NCBI GenBank assembly: GCA_023403845.1 | Contig: JAEYDL010000012.1 | Location: 1-64,000 of the forward strand | Length of the DNA: 64,000 bases | From: Pseudomonadota bacterium | Lineage (GTDB): Bacteria; Desulfobacterota; Desulfovibrionia; Desulfovibrionales; Desulfovibrionaceae | Reading direction: 5' to 3' | In this document: one piece after another, positions 45,992-54,721 of the stretch | Layout: each line of letters opens with the position of its first letter | How positions within the stretch are numbered: the first letter of the stretch is position 1 | Made by a program: the position numbers and the translations under genes | Notes under the pieces: model-generated | Seen by the model: only the letters and a program-made list of their open reading frames with translations | Told to the model about the DNA's origin: nothing | The model's database searches: none

Positions 45992-46435
45992 TCAGGAAAG
46001 ACGAGCCTTGACCGCTGCGCTCACGGCCTTGCCGTCCACGCGTCCCTTGTAGCCGTCCATGATGGCCCTGATGACCTTGCCCATGCCGGACATGTCGGCC
46101 ACGCCAAGTTCGGCCACGGCGGCCTCGACGGCAGCGTCCAGCTCGGCCGCTGAAAGGGGTTCGGGCAGATAGCCCTTGAGAATGGCCAGTTCGTCCGCTT
46201 CCCTGGCCGCAAGGTCGGGACGATTGGCGGCGGAATACTGCTCGATGGAGTCCTGCCGCTGCTTGGCCTGCTTCTGAATGACGGCGGCAAGCTCCTCATC
46301 CGTAATGGGCCGCATCAGTTCGACCTGAAGATTTTTCGCCGCAGTCTTCAGCAGGCGCAAGACGCCGAGACGCAACGAATCCTTCGCCTTGTAGGCAGCG
46401 ATATAATCCTGCTCGATTTGCGTGGAGAGGGACAT
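45992..46435 (-). CDS. yqeY: GatB/YqeY domain protein
   Basis: A 147-residue YqeY protein, homologous to the C-terminal tRNA-binding part of GatB amidotransferase. The typical start is SLSTQIEQDYIAAYKAKDSLRLGVLRLL; it continues ADELAILKGYLPEPLS and ends VDGKAVSAAVKARLS. The exact role is unknown, but it is regularly found after rpsU, as here. The ATG at 46435 was chosen because it opens the conserved domain; the frame extends upstream without signals. Confidence 0.93.
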   Translation of the reverse strand: MSLSTQIEQDYIAAYKAKDSLRLGVLRLLKTAAKNLQVELMRPITDEELAAVIQKQAKQRQDSIEQYSAANRPDLAAREADELAILKGYLPEPLSAAELDAAVEAAVAELGVADMSGMGKVIRAIMDGYKGRVDGKAVSAAVKARLS

Positions 46436-46646
46436 GGCACTTCCGGAAGGTAGGAGTGAGATACGCGGAAAGCGCCCTCCCCCGGGCCAAGGCCACCGGG
46501 AAACAGGCGCCGAAACAAGAACGGGAAACGCTCCGGTCGTCTTTTGAGGAAGCAATCCGCCGAAACCGGCGGGCCACCCCGCCTGAACGATGGAGCGTTT
46601 TCGCAAGTTATTCTCCTGCCATAGAGGAGAAGAACTCGACGGCCAT

Positions 46647-46709
46647 GTGTGGAATGAAGTCTTTCACGAAATATCCGGACAGAAACTCCGCCTCAACTTC
46701 ATTCCACGC
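46647..46709 (-). other. Long inverted repeat between rpsU and yqeY
   Basis: GTGGAATGAAGT (46649-46660) and ACTTCATTCCAC (46696-46707) form a 12-bp perfect stem with a 35-nt loop, just 13 bp after the rpsU stop. There is no T-run, so it may be an mRNA processing or stability element separating S21 from the rest of the operon. Apart from this the 46436-46720 gap has no gene. Confidence 0.6.
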
Positions 46710-46720
46710 CATATGCCGGA

Positions 46721-46924
46721 TCAGGAAGCATTCATCTTGCGCATCTTTTTCAGCAGACGCTTGCGGGCGGCGGCCTTTTTCTTCTTGCGCATGACGCTGG
46801 GCTTTTCAAAGTGCTGGCGCTTCTTCATTTCGGAAAGAATGCCGGCCTTTTCAACCTGCTTTTTGAAGCGGCGCAGAGCGATATCGAAGTTGTAATCGTC
46901 TTCGTTCAGAAAAACTCCGGGCAT
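46721..46924 (-). CDS. rpsU: 30S ribosomal protein S21
   Basis: A 67-residue basic ribosomal protein. The pattern MPGVFLNEDDYNFDIALRRF followed by KKQVEKAGILSEMKKRQHFEKPSV and a Lys/Arg-rich tail is diagnostic for S21. It heads the macromolecular synthesis operon (rpsU-yqeY-mutS2-dnaG-rpoD). A GGGGGTGA sequence precedes the ATG, and a likely promoter lies about 75-105 bp upstream. Confidence 0.97.
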   Translation of the reverse strand: MPGVFLNEDDYNFDIALRRFKKQVEKAGILSEMKKRQHFEKPSVMRKKKKAAARKRLLKKMRKMNAS

Positions 46925-46998
46925 TTGGTCATCACCCCCCTCGAGAAAAGATGCTGTTCAGAGCAGGTGAAAACCTTTACCCTGAAGACAGAAGGGGA

Positions 46999-47027
46999 AG
47001 ATTAAACAACCCCCTCAAAAAAAGCAA
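46999..47027 (-). promoter_or_regulatory. Probable promoter for rpsU operon
   Basis: On the minus strand TTGCTT (47027-47022), 17 bp, TAATCT (47004-46999), about 75 bp before the rpsU start and just beyond the stop codon of the preceding small gene. Confidence 0.5.
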
Positions 47028-47030
47028 GTC

Positions 47031-47234
47031 CTAATGTTGGGCCGACGCGTCGCCATGCCCATGACCATGTCCGCCGCGACAGTTTTCCCAGATCGAGCGC
47101 AGAATCACATACCCGACGCCGGAACAGATCACGAACAGAACCAGATACAGCACTCCGAAGAAAATCGCGAAATCGGGCGACCACCACGGAATGTCCTGCG
47201 GCAGGGGGCTATGGACGGTTTCACCATGCAACAT
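47031..47234 (-). CDS. Small single-span membrane protein with His-rich tail
   Basis: A 67-residue protein with one clear membrane helix at about 22-46 (FAIFFGVLYLVLFVICSGVGYVI) and a C-terminal tail of alternating Gly and His (CRGGHGHGHGDASAQH). AAGGAG lies 8 nt before the ATG. I do not recognise the family; the tail could bind a transition metal. It lies upstream of rpsU on the same strand but is separated by the rpsU promoter. Confidence 0.65.
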   Translation of the reverse strand: MLHGETVHSPLPQDIPWWSPDFAIFFGVLYLVLFVICSGVGYVILRSIWENCRGGHGHGHGDASAQH

Positions 47235-47252
47235 GACACAATCTCCTTGATT

Positions 47253-47561
47253 TCACAGCATCATTAAGCATTTTACCTGGACGGACCCACGCCTTCCGAG
47301 ACGACGATGATGTTCGCTCTGCCGGACGGGGATGCGCCCCTCGCGTTTCCCGCGGCTTCGCCATGAGCATTCGACGGCGACGGCATGATCCTGCCTGCCG
47401 GACGCTTTCTGCATGACGTCGAGCACCACGTCCGGGGAACGCCCCGGCAACCGTCCTGCTGCATCCGGCGCAAGCCGAAACCGGACGGCGGGAATGCCCT
47501 GCTTGCGCCTTCCGCCGTCGGAATCCGGCACGAACGGAAGGCCCCTCCGGGCGCTCCTCAC
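47253..47561 (-). CDS. Possible small basic protein downstream of rsmA (doubtful)
   Basis: An open frame of 102 codons from a GTG at 47561, starting 26 bp after the rsmA stop. Third codon positions are mostly G or C, as in genuine genes here, and the reading (RGLPFVPDSDGG, then VRFRLAPDAAGR) is not obviously nonsense. However, there is no Shine-Dalgarno and I recognise no family. Otherwise the 47235-47586 gap holds nothing else. Confidence 0.3.
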   Translation of the reverse strand: MRSARRGLPFVPDSDGGRRKQGIPAVRFRLAPDAAGRLPGRSPDVVLDVMQKASGRQDHAVAVECSWRSRGKREGRIPVRQSEHHRRLGRRGSVQVKCLMML

Positions 47562-47586
47562 GAGAAACCATGTTTTACTGCGGAAG

Positions 47587-48381
47587 TCAACCGCGCAACA
47601 TGTCCAGAGAGGCCGCAAGTTCCTGAAAAGTCCGGGGGGAAAGAGTTTCCGGACGAGCTTCCGGAGCGATGCCCAGCCCGACCAGCCGCTCGGCGGCATC
47701 TCCGTAGCCGGCTCTTTTCAGGATGGATTGCAACTGCTTGCGCCGCAACTGAAAACAGAGCTTCAGCACGGAAGCCAGCGCATCCGGATGCCGGGGGCGT
47801 TCCTCCCGTGGAAGCGGCACGAAAGTCACGACGGCCGAATCAACCTTCGGCGGCGGGCTGAACGACCCGGGACCAACCACAAAGCCCCACTCCACCCGTA
47901 CATGACTCTGAACCCATACGGAAAGCGCACCATAGTCGTGCGTTCCCGGTCTGGCGTACAGACGTTCCGCCACTTCCTTCTGGACCATGAAGACGCCTCG
48001 GACAAGTTCCGGCACCCGGGACACCATGTCCCAGATCAGCGGCGATCCTACATTATAAGGAAGATTGCTGATGATCTTCCACGGACCCTCCAGCGACTCC
48101 CACGGAAAGGCCAGAGCATCGGCATTGAGAACCTTCACCTCGGGAGCCTCCAGTCCCCGTGTCGCATGGTGTCCGGCCCAGTAGCCGTCCTTTTCGATCA
48201 GCCGAAACTCGGCGGGGCCCCGGGAATGGATGATGTCCGTGAGCGCCCCGGGTCCCGGGCCTATCTCCAGAACTCTGTCTCCGGGCATGATGCGCAACAG
48301 ATCCACAATACGGGCAGAAATACGGGCATCCTTCAGAAAATGCTGACCAAGGCTCTTCTTGGCGCGCGGCGTCTCGTTCAA
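47587..48381 (-). CDS. rsmA: 16S rRNA (adenine(1518)-N6/adenine(1519)-N6)-dimethyltransferase RsmA/KsgA
   Basis: A methyltransferase of 264 residues that dimethylates two adjacent adenines at the 3' end of 16S rRNA in 30S maturation. Motifs are KKSLGQHFLKD, the SAM-binding VLEIGPGPGALTD, and the catalytic NLPYNVGSPLI. The start is the TTG at 48381: AGGAG is 6 nt upstream and the conserved N-terminus starts there; a longer frame from 48504 has no support. Loss of this protein gives kasugamycin resistance in other bacteria. Confidence 0.95.
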   Translation of the reverse strand: MNETPRAKKSLGQHFLKDARISARIVDLLRIMPGDRVLEIGPGPGALTDIIHSRGPAEFRLIEKDGYWAGHHATRGLEAPEVKVLNADALAFPWESLEGPWKIISNLPYNVGSPLIWDMVSRVPELVRGVFMVQKEVAERLYARPGTHDYGALSVWVQSHVRVEWGFVVGPGSFSPPPKVDSAVVTFVPLPREERPRHPDALASVLKLCFQLRRKQLQSILKRAGYGDAAERLVGLGIAPEARPETLSPRTFQELAASLDMLRG

Positions 48382-48778
48382 GAGCGGCTCCTGTACGGGA
48401 ATGGGGTTATGGGAACGAAAGTCTAGCAGCTTTACGCAAGGAGTCAACGGAATCACGGGGTTGCGTTTTCTTCCGCTGCATCTGGAAAGAACTGGCCCCT
48501 GCACGCTTCTTCACCGGGTCTGCTTTCCGGCGGCCTTCAGCGGACTGCCCGCGTCCTCGCCGGCATTTCCCGGGAAGGCCGCTTCCTGCCTGCTCCGCCT
48601 TCCCGTGCGGGCATGGACCCGCTTCCGTCCATTCCGCCTCCCGCAGACTTTGCAAGCTCCATTAAAGACGCCTAGCTCCAATTGGAACAAGCCGTTGCGC
48701 AAGCCGCCGTCACGGGACGGGTCACAATCCCGGAACGGCGGAAAAAAGCCTATGAACAACAGTATGAAACATGAGGAC

Positions 48779-48807
48779 TTGACTATATTGTTTGTACTAT
48801 CTATGAC
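48779..48807 (+). promoter_or_regulatory. Probable promoter of the EF-G-like gene
   Basis: TTGACT (48779-48784), 17 bp, TATGAC (48802-48807) lie in an AT-rich patch about 150 bp before the EF-G-like start. The rest of 48382-48954 contains no supported gene. Confidence 0.5.
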
Positions 48808-48954
48808 AAACAGTAAGAAAAGACCAGGAGGAATCTTGTTCGCCGTTGCGGTTTCGTATGCCGGATCGGCGGGAACCCTCTGACGGGATGTTCCGATCCC
48901 GGATCCGATCCGGCCGGAAATATGGAACCAATCACCAAGAAGCAGGAGAGGAAT

Positions 48955-51021
48955 ATGTCCAAAGCCCTGGATAGCCAGCGAACCTATGCTCTCATTGGCA
49001 CGGGCGGCTGCGGGAAAACCTCCCTGGCGGAAATGCTGCTGTATCAAAGCGGCGTCATCAACCGCCTGGGAGCAATCGAAGATGGAACGACGACGTTGGA
49101 TTACGAGCCTGAGGAAACCAAGCGCCGCGGCTCCATTCAGCCCGGCTTCGCCACCTACCTCTGGAACAAGAACCGGCATTTCCTCATGGACGTTCCCGGC
49201 GATTCCAACTTCACCGGCGATCTGCCCTGCCTGCTTCTCGGCGTTGATGCCGCCGTATTCGTCATAGACGCCGTCGACGGCGTCCGGCCCCTGACCCGCC
49301 GCATCTGGAAGAACGCCCGCGAAGCGGGACTCCCGGCCATCGTCTTCATCAACAAGATGGACCGCGAACGCGCCGATTTCGACATGGCCTACAATGGCCT
49401 GTCGTCTATCCTCGGCATGAAGCCGGTCACTCTGTACATGCCTATCGTCAATGACGGCGTCTTTACCGGTCTTGTGGACATTCTGGGCGGCAAGGCCCTC
49501 ATGTTCGGCGAAAACGGCGCTGTTTCCGAAGCGCTGATTCCCGAAGCCTTCGCCGACGAAGCCACGCTCCTGCGCGACACCACCATCGAAAACATCGCCG
49601 AGTCCGACGAGGAACTCATGGAGAAATACCTTGAAGAAGGTTCCCTTTCTCCCGAGGATCTTGCCGTCGGCCTGCGCAAGGGCGTCATCTCCGGCGATCT
49701 CGTTCCCGTCGTCGCCGGCTCCTCTCTCGAAAACAAGGGCGGCGCGCAACTGCTCGACGCCATCGCCACTCTGTTCCCTTCGCCACTTGAACGTCCCGCC
49801 TTCCTCGACGCGGACGGCAACGAAAGAAACTCCTCCGAAGAAGCTCCCGCCTGCTGCTTCGTCTTCAAGACCATCGCCGATCCCTTCTCCGGCCAGCTCA
49901 ACATGGTCCGTGTGGTTTCCGGCACTCTGGCCTCCGACTCCGTCCTCAAGAACATGCGCACCGACGAAGTCGAACGTATGGGCACCCTCATCTATCTGAC
50001 CGGCAAGAACCAGACTCCCTGCAAGGATACCCTCGGTCCCGGTTCAATCATCGCCGTGGGCAAGCTCAAGAACACGCGTACGGGCGACACGCTGTGCGAC
50101 GAAAAGAATCCCTTCGCCGTAGCCATGCCCGGGCTCTCCCCGCAGCTGATCACCTTTGCGCTCGCTCCCAAGGAAAAGGGTGACGAAGACAAGGTCTACG
50201 CCGCCGTGCAGCGGCTGCTGGACGAAGACATTACCTTGAAGCTCGGACGCGACGAGGAATCCGGCGACATCCTGCTTTCAGGCATGGGCCAGATGCATAT
50301 CGAAACCGCCGTGGAGCGCGCCAAACGCCGCTACAAGGCCGATATCCTGCTCAAGACCCCCAAGGTTCCCTATCGTGAAACGGTACGCGGCAAGGTGCAG
50401 GTGCAGGGCCGGCACAAGAAGCAGAGCGGCGGTCGCGGTCAGTTCGGCGACTGCTGGATCGAAATGGAAGGTCTGCCGCGCGGTTCCGGCTATGTGTTCG
50501 AGGACGCCATCGTGGGCGGAGCGATTCCGCGCAACTACATCCCCGCCATCGACAAGGGCATTCAGGAATCCGCGGCTCGCGGCTTCTTTGCCGGATGCCC
50601 TGTGGTGGACTTCAAGGTCCGCCTGTACGACGGCAGCTACCACACTGTGGATTCCTCGGAAATGGCGTTCAAGATCGCCGGTTCGCTGGCTTTCAAAAAG
50701 GCCCTCGAATCCCTGAAGCCCATACTGCTTGAACCCATCGTTCTGCTCTCCGTATCCATTCCTGACGAATACATGGGCGATGTTATCGGCGACCTCTCCT
50801 CGCGTCGCGGCAAGGTGCTCGGCTCGGACTCTCAGGGCGGCATCACCGAAATCAAGGCGCATGTGCCCATGAATGAAATCCTGCGCTACGCTCCCGATCT
50901 GCGTTCCATCACGGGCGGCCAGGGCATGTTCACCATGGAGTTTGACCATTACGAGGAAGCCCCGCAGCCTGTCGTGGACAAGGTCGTGGCCGAACACCAG
51001 AAAGCAAAGGCAGAAGACTAG
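48955..51021 (+). CDS. Elongation factor G-like GTPase with degenerate G motifs
   Basis: A 688-residue EF-G paralogue with all five EF-G domains. The P-loop is GTGGCGKTS (15-23) and the G4 motif is FINKMD. Two key catalytic elements differ from true EF-G: switch I reads RRGSIQ where RGITI carries the Mg-binding Thr, and the G3 motif DTPGH is DVPGD, so Asp83 replaces the catalytic His. C-terminal domains IV and V are intact (RETVRGKVQVQGRHKKQSGGRGQFGDC; RRGKVLGSDS). It is not the housekeeping fusA. It could be a ribosome-recycling or stress-specific factor. AGGAGAGG precedes ATG 48955; a terminator follows. Confidence 0.88.
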   Translation: MSKALDSQRTYALIGTGGCGKTSLAEMLLYQSGVINRLGAIEDGTTTLDYEPEETKRRGSIQPGFATYLWNKNRHFLMDVPGDSNFTGDLPCLLLGVDAAVFVIDAVDGVRPLTRRIWKNAREAGLPAIVFINKMDRERADFDMAYNGLSSILGMKPVTLYMPIVNDGVFTGLVDILGGKALMFGENGAVSEALIPEAFADEATLLRDTTIENIAESDEELMEKYLEEGSLSPEDLAVGLRKGVISGDLVPVVAGSSLENKGGAQLLDAIATLFPSPLERPAFLDADGNERNSSEEAPACCFVFKTIADPFSGQLNMVRVVSGTLASDSVLKNMRTDEVERMGTLIYLTGKNQTPCKDTLGPGSIIAVGKLKNTRTGDTLCDEKNPFAVAMPGLSPQLITFALAPKEKGDEDKVYAAVQRLLDEDITLKLGRDEESGDILLSGMGQMHIETAVERAKRRYKADILLKTPKVPYRETVRGKVQVQGRHKKQSGGRGQFGDCWIEMEGLPRGSGYVFEDAIVGGAIPRNYIPAIDKGIQESAARGFFAGCPVVDFKVRLYDGSYHTVDSSEMAFKIAGSLAFKKALESLKPILLEPIVLLSVSIPDEYMGDVIGDLSSRRGKVLGSDSQGGITEIKAHVPMNEILRYAPDLRSITGGQGMFTMEFDHYEEAPQPVVDKVVAEHQKAKAED

Positions 51022-51068
51022 CCTCCTCCTGAGGATCGGAGAAGTCAGCGCTCCGATCCCGTGCCAGC

Positions 51069-51105
51069 GGGAGGGGTGTCCCTGGGGACGCCCCTCCCCT
51101 TTTTT
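51069..51105 (+). terminator. Terminator of the EF-G-like gene
   Basis: A GC-rich stem (51069-51082 with 51084-51098) followed by six Ts, 48 bp after the stop codon. Confidence 0.9.
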
Positions 51106-51182
51106 GTCTTCAGCCATGTCGAAAGCAGAAACATGCGAAACTCTTACCGCCATGCGCGGGGGGTCCTCCTTCCCGGCGGCAT

Positions 51183-51226
51183 AAAAACGGAGGGGGGGAA
51201 AGACCTTCCGGTCTCTCCCCCCTCCG
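51183..51226 (-). terminator. Terminator of the tsaE-lysC operon
   Basis: A long stem between 51188 and 51226 with a TTCC loop (AAGACC/GGTCT and GGAGGGGGG/CCCCCCTCC), followed on the minus strand by five Ts (51187-51183). It lies just beyond the lysC stop. Confidence 0.85.
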
Positions 51227-51243
51227 CGAAGAAGACGGCTCCG

Positions 51244-52470
51244 CTAGGCGTGCGCGGGATCCTGCAGCTCAAACGCGTCGTGCAATGTCCTGACCGCGAG
51301 CTCGGTGTATTTCTCGTCGATCAGACAGGAAATCTTGATTTCGGATGTGCTGATCATGAGAATATTGATGTTCTCGCGCTGAAGAGCGGCAAAGGCCTTG
51401 GAAGCAACGCCGGTGTGGTTGCGCATGCCCACGCCGATGACGGACACCTTGGCCACGCGCGGCGCACTCTCCACGCCGGTTCCGCCAATTTCGGCCACTT
51501 TGGCTTCCATGAGAGCCAGCGCCTTTTCCAGATCCTTGCGGGATACTGTGAAGGTCATGTCCGTCACGCCTTCGCGGCTGGCCGTCTGGATGATCATGTC
51601 CACCATGATGCCGTTTTCGGCAAGCGGGGAAAACACGGAAGCGGAAACGCCGGGACGGTCGGGAAGACCGCACAGCGTTACGCGGGCCTGATCTTTGTCG
51701 TATGCAATGCCGGAGACGAGCACGGCTTCCATCATGGAATCCTCCTGAGCGACCAGAGTTCCCGGATTATCAGTAAATGTGGAGCGCACATGGACGGGAA
51801 CCTTGTACTTCTTTGCGAACTCCACCGAACGGATTTGCAGAACCTTCGCCCCCATGGAGGCCATTTCGAGCATTTCTTCGTATGTGACGCGGTCAAGCTT
51901 GCGGGCTGAGGAACACACGTTGGGATCAGTGGTATAAACGCCGTCAACGTCCGTAAAAATTTCACACTCGCAGGAATCAAGCGCCGCGGCCAGAGCCACG
52001 GCCGACGTGTCCGAGCCGCCTCGTCCCAGCGTGGTGATGCGTCCGTCCTCGGTAGTGCCCTGGAAACCGGCGACGATGACTACATCGTAGGACTCGAAAG
52101 CCTTGCGGATATTGTCGGCATCAATGGACAGAATTCTGGCGCTGCCGAACGCGTCGTCCGTGACGATCGGAATCTGCCAGCCGAGAAACGACCGGGCGCG
52201 AATGCCGCTGTCCTTCAGCAACATGCTGAAAAGCGCGACCGAAGCCTGCTCGCCGGTGGAAAGCAGGCTGTCCACTTCAGCAAGGTCGGGCTTGGCTGCC
52301 CAACGGGACGACAGGTCAAGGAGCTTGTTGGTCTTTCCCGACTTGGCGGAAAGCACCACCACAACCTTGTATCCCTGATCCAGAGCGGCGGTCACCTTGC
52401 CGCGCACCATTTTCAGGCGCTCGATGTCGGCGACGGACGTTCCTCCGAATTTTTGTACCAGAATACGCAT
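51244..52470 (-). CDS. lysC: Aspartate kinase
   Basis: A 408-residue aspartokinase, the first step of the Lys/Thr/Met/diaminopimelate pathway. The N-terminal kinase domain has VQKFGGTSVAD, GFQGTTEDGRITTLGRGGSDT and FTDVDGVYTTDP. Two C-terminal ACT domains (about 265-335 and 345-405) are the allosteric sites for lysine and/or threonine. The monofunctional form, without homoserine dehydrogenase, is the usual one here. It starts 43 bp after tsaE on the same strand, so there is no room for a lysine riboswitch in front. Confidence 0.97.
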   Translation of the reverse strand: MRILVQKFGGTSVADIERLKMVRGKVTAALDQGYKVVVVLSAKSGKTNKLLDLSSRWAAKPDLAEVDSLLSTGEQASVALFSMLLKDSGIRARSFLGWQIPIVTDDAFGSARILSIDADNIRKAFESYDVVIVAGFQGTTEDGRITTLGRGGSDTSAVALAAALDSCECEIFTDVDGVYTTDPNVCSSARKLDRVTYEEMLEMASMGAKVLQIRSVEFAKKYKVPVHVRSTFTDNPGTLVAQEDSMMEAVLVSGIAYDKDQARVTLCGLPDRPGVSASVFSPLAENGIMVDMIIQTASREGVTDMTFTVSRKDLEKALALMEAKVAEIGGTGVESAPRVAKVSVIGVGMRNHTGVASKAFAALQRENINILMISTSEIKISCLIDEKYTELAVRTLHDAFELQDPAHA

Positions 52471-52513
52471 AGTTCAATCCTTCGTCATAACCTGTATGGC
52501 AGAAACGCCCCCT

Positions 52514-53041
52514 TCAGACAGTACGCCCCCGAAGCCGGGCCAGCTCCCGCAGTACGGAACGCGCAGCCTCATCCCGAGGCTCCAGCGTCACCAGCCGATT
52601 ATTTTTGCATGGCCGAAAACGGATGTCCAGACGTTTTGGCGGCAGACCGTCAGGAGCGATGCGCTCCGCCCACTCCACAAGCACCAGCCCCTCCCCGTCG
52701 TCCAGAGCTTCGGCCACCTCGTCCGGAAGTGAACCGACCTCGGAGCGATAAAGATCGCAATGCACAACCGCAGGGGAGGTGGGGTAGACGTTGCACAACG
52801 TAAAGCTCGGGGAGGAAACCTCGGCCTCCTCCCCTCCGGGCAGAGCCGAAACCAGTCCACGGGTCAGAGTCGTCTTTCCGGACCCCAGTTCGCCGAAAAA
52901 CAGGATGCAGGACACCCGCTCCGCAGCCTTCAGCCGCGCCAGCACAAGCCCCAGATCTCGTCCCAGAGCCACGGTTTCATCCGCTCCGGACAAAGCAATT
53001 TCCAGTCCGCCTTCGGGCAGATTCGCGTAATCGTTTTCCAT
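52514..53041 (-). CDS. tsaE: tRNA threonylcarbamoyladenosine biosynthesis ATPase TsaE
   Basis: A 175-residue P-loop ATPase. It works with TsaB and TsaD to place threonylcarbamoyl on A37 of ANN-decoding tRNAs. Motifs are FFGELGSGKTTLTRGL (Walker A), SPSFTLCNVY, HCDLYR and VLVEWAERI (Walker B-like region). The length is usual. It leads a short operon with lysC. The upstream gap 53042-53569 is AT-rich and has no supported gene; it should contain the promoter for this gene and for the alcohol dehydrogenase on the other strand. Confidence 0.95.
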   Translation of the reverse strand: MENDYANLPEGGLEIALSGADETVALGRDLGLVLARLKAAERVSCILFFGELGSGKTTLTRGLVSALPGGEEAEVSSPSFTLCNVYPTSPAVVHCDLYRSEVGSLPDEVAEALDDGEGLVLVEWAERIAPDGLPPKRLDIRFRPCKNNRLVTLEPRDEAARSVLRELARLRGRTV

Positions 53042-53569
53042 GACTCCGCAGTACCGGAATTCATGAGGAAAGACAATCGCCGGATGCTGTTCCCATCACT
53101 TGCCTTTTCATGTTCATCCTCGCACAGAAAAGAGAAAAAGGCGCCTTTCTCTCCGGCTGGCAGTCAAACCTGTCCTTAAAAGCCATGGTCCGTCAGTGTC
53201 CGAATTTCGACCTTGACGTACGCAGTACCCGAAAATATCTGTCTTTCTCCATGGAAATCAGCCTTGTCGCCGCGAGAATCATGAAAAAAAATTCTCAAAA
53301 TGCACCTCACTCCTTCGAACAACACACTTAACATTGCGTATTTAATAAATTTAACAAAAAAAACAGACAATACCGTCTCTCTGAATATGGAACTTTTTCC
53401 CCGAAAGGAGGCCCCATGTAGCATTTGCTATATAATCCACTGTCCAATTGTGTTCTTAAAATAACGAATCCCCTGAATGTGCCGTCCACAAACCGCTGTC
53501 GGAGCGATTCAGGACGAAGCCATTCCCAACCAGTTCCGTTCCGCTAAGAACACAAGGAGAAAGGAGACC

Positions 53570-54721
53570 ATGGCCTACACATTCCAGACGATCAGCAGAA
53601 TAGTTTACGGGCACGGCGCGGTAGTCGAACTTGGCAAAGAGGTCAAACGACTTGGCGGCAACAAGGTTTTGCTGATCACGGACAAAGGGCTTGTACAGCA
53701 TGGAATTCACCAGCCTGTTCTCGAGGCTCTTGAACAGGCCGGCATTGCCACGACCGTCTTTTCCGGCGTGGAACTCGATCCTACGCCGCAGTCCATCGTT
53801 TCCTGCGTGGAACAGCTGAAGGAGTTCGGAGCGGACCTGCTGATCGGTCTCGGCGGCGGCAGCGCTCTCGACAGCACCAAGGCGGCTTCACTTCTGGCTA
53901 CGCACGAAGGCCCTCTGGAAAAATATTTCGGCATGCATCTCGTTCCCTCGCCCTGTATGCCCACAATCCTCATACCTACCACCGCCGGAACGGGCAGCGA
54001 AATGACGTCCATCAGCGTGCTCGGCGATGCCGCCTCCAATTCCAAAAAGGGAATCGTAAGCGATTACCTCTACGCCAAGACTGTCCTGCTTGATCCTGAT
54101 CTGACGGCCACCCTTCCTCCCAAATATACAGCCTATACCGGGCTTGATGCCTTCGTCCATGCCATGGAATCCTATGTTAATCTGAGTGCTACTCCGTTTA
54201 CTGAAGGTCCCGATCTGCAAGCCATGCGCATGATCGCCGACAATATCCGCAAGGCATATGCCAACGGCGGCAACAAGGAGGCAAGAGCACAGCTTCTGTA
54301 CGCATCGGCCATCTGCGGCATGGGCTTCTCCAATACACAAAACGGCGTCATCCACTCCATAGGCATGGCCGTTCCCGCGACCTATCACCTGCCGCATGGT
54401 CTGCTCATGGCCGCCGTAGGCCCGATGGGAATCGCCTTCAACTGCATGGCGGCTCCTGAAAAATACGCTCGCGTCGCCGAAATTCTCGGTTGCAATACGA
54501 CCGGCATGAATGTCTACGAAAAGGCCGAATGCGCCGTGGCCGGATTTGAAAGGCTGCTCTCTGACCTGAATGTCCAGCCGGGACTCGCCGTCTATGGCGT
54601 AAAACGCGAGGACATCCGTGGCATAGCGGAACGCGCCGCGGCCACGCAACGTCTGATGGAAAACAACCCCAGAAAGGCCACTGCCGACGATCTGGAAAAG
54701 CTGATCGAGAAGTACTTCTAA
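53570..54721 (+). CDS. Iron-containing alcohol dehydrogenase
   Basis: A 383-residue group III metal-dependent alcohol dehydrogenase. The NAD-binding motif is GLGGGSALDSTKA. The iron ligands are expected in GLDAFVHAMES (Asp and His) and HSIGMAVPATYHLPHG (two His). Other conserved runs are IPTTAGTGSEMTS and GVIHSIG. Family members oxidise or reduce small alcohols/aldehydes, including sulfoacetaldehyde reductase of Bilophila taurine metabolism, but the substrate cannot be read from the sequence. AAGGAGAAAGGAG precedes ATG 53570. It is followed by an MHS symporter gene, so it likely belongs to a catabolic set. Confidence 0.92.
   Translation: MAYTFQTISRIVYGHGAVVELGKEVKRLGGNKVLLITDKGLVQHGIHQPVLEALEQAGIATTVFSGVELDPTPQSIVSCVEQLKEFGADLLIGLGGGSALDSTKAASLLATHEGPLEKYFGMHLVPSPCMPTILIPTTAGTGSEMTSISVLGDAASNSKKGIVSDYLYAKTVLLDPDLTATLPPKYTAYTGLDAFVHAMESYVNLSATPFTEGPDLQAMRMIADNIRKAYANGGNKEARAQLLYASAICGMGFSNTQNGVIHSIGMAVPATYHLPHGLLMAAVGPMGIAFNCMAAPEKYARVAEILGCNTTGMNVYEKAECAVAGFERLLSDLNVQPGLAVYGVKREDIRGIAERAAATQRLMENNPRKATADDLEKLIEKYF

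Noticed and set aside
52471..52513. Lysine riboswitch upstream of lysC
   Set aside because: Only 43 bp separate lysC from tsaE, which is too short for the aptamer.
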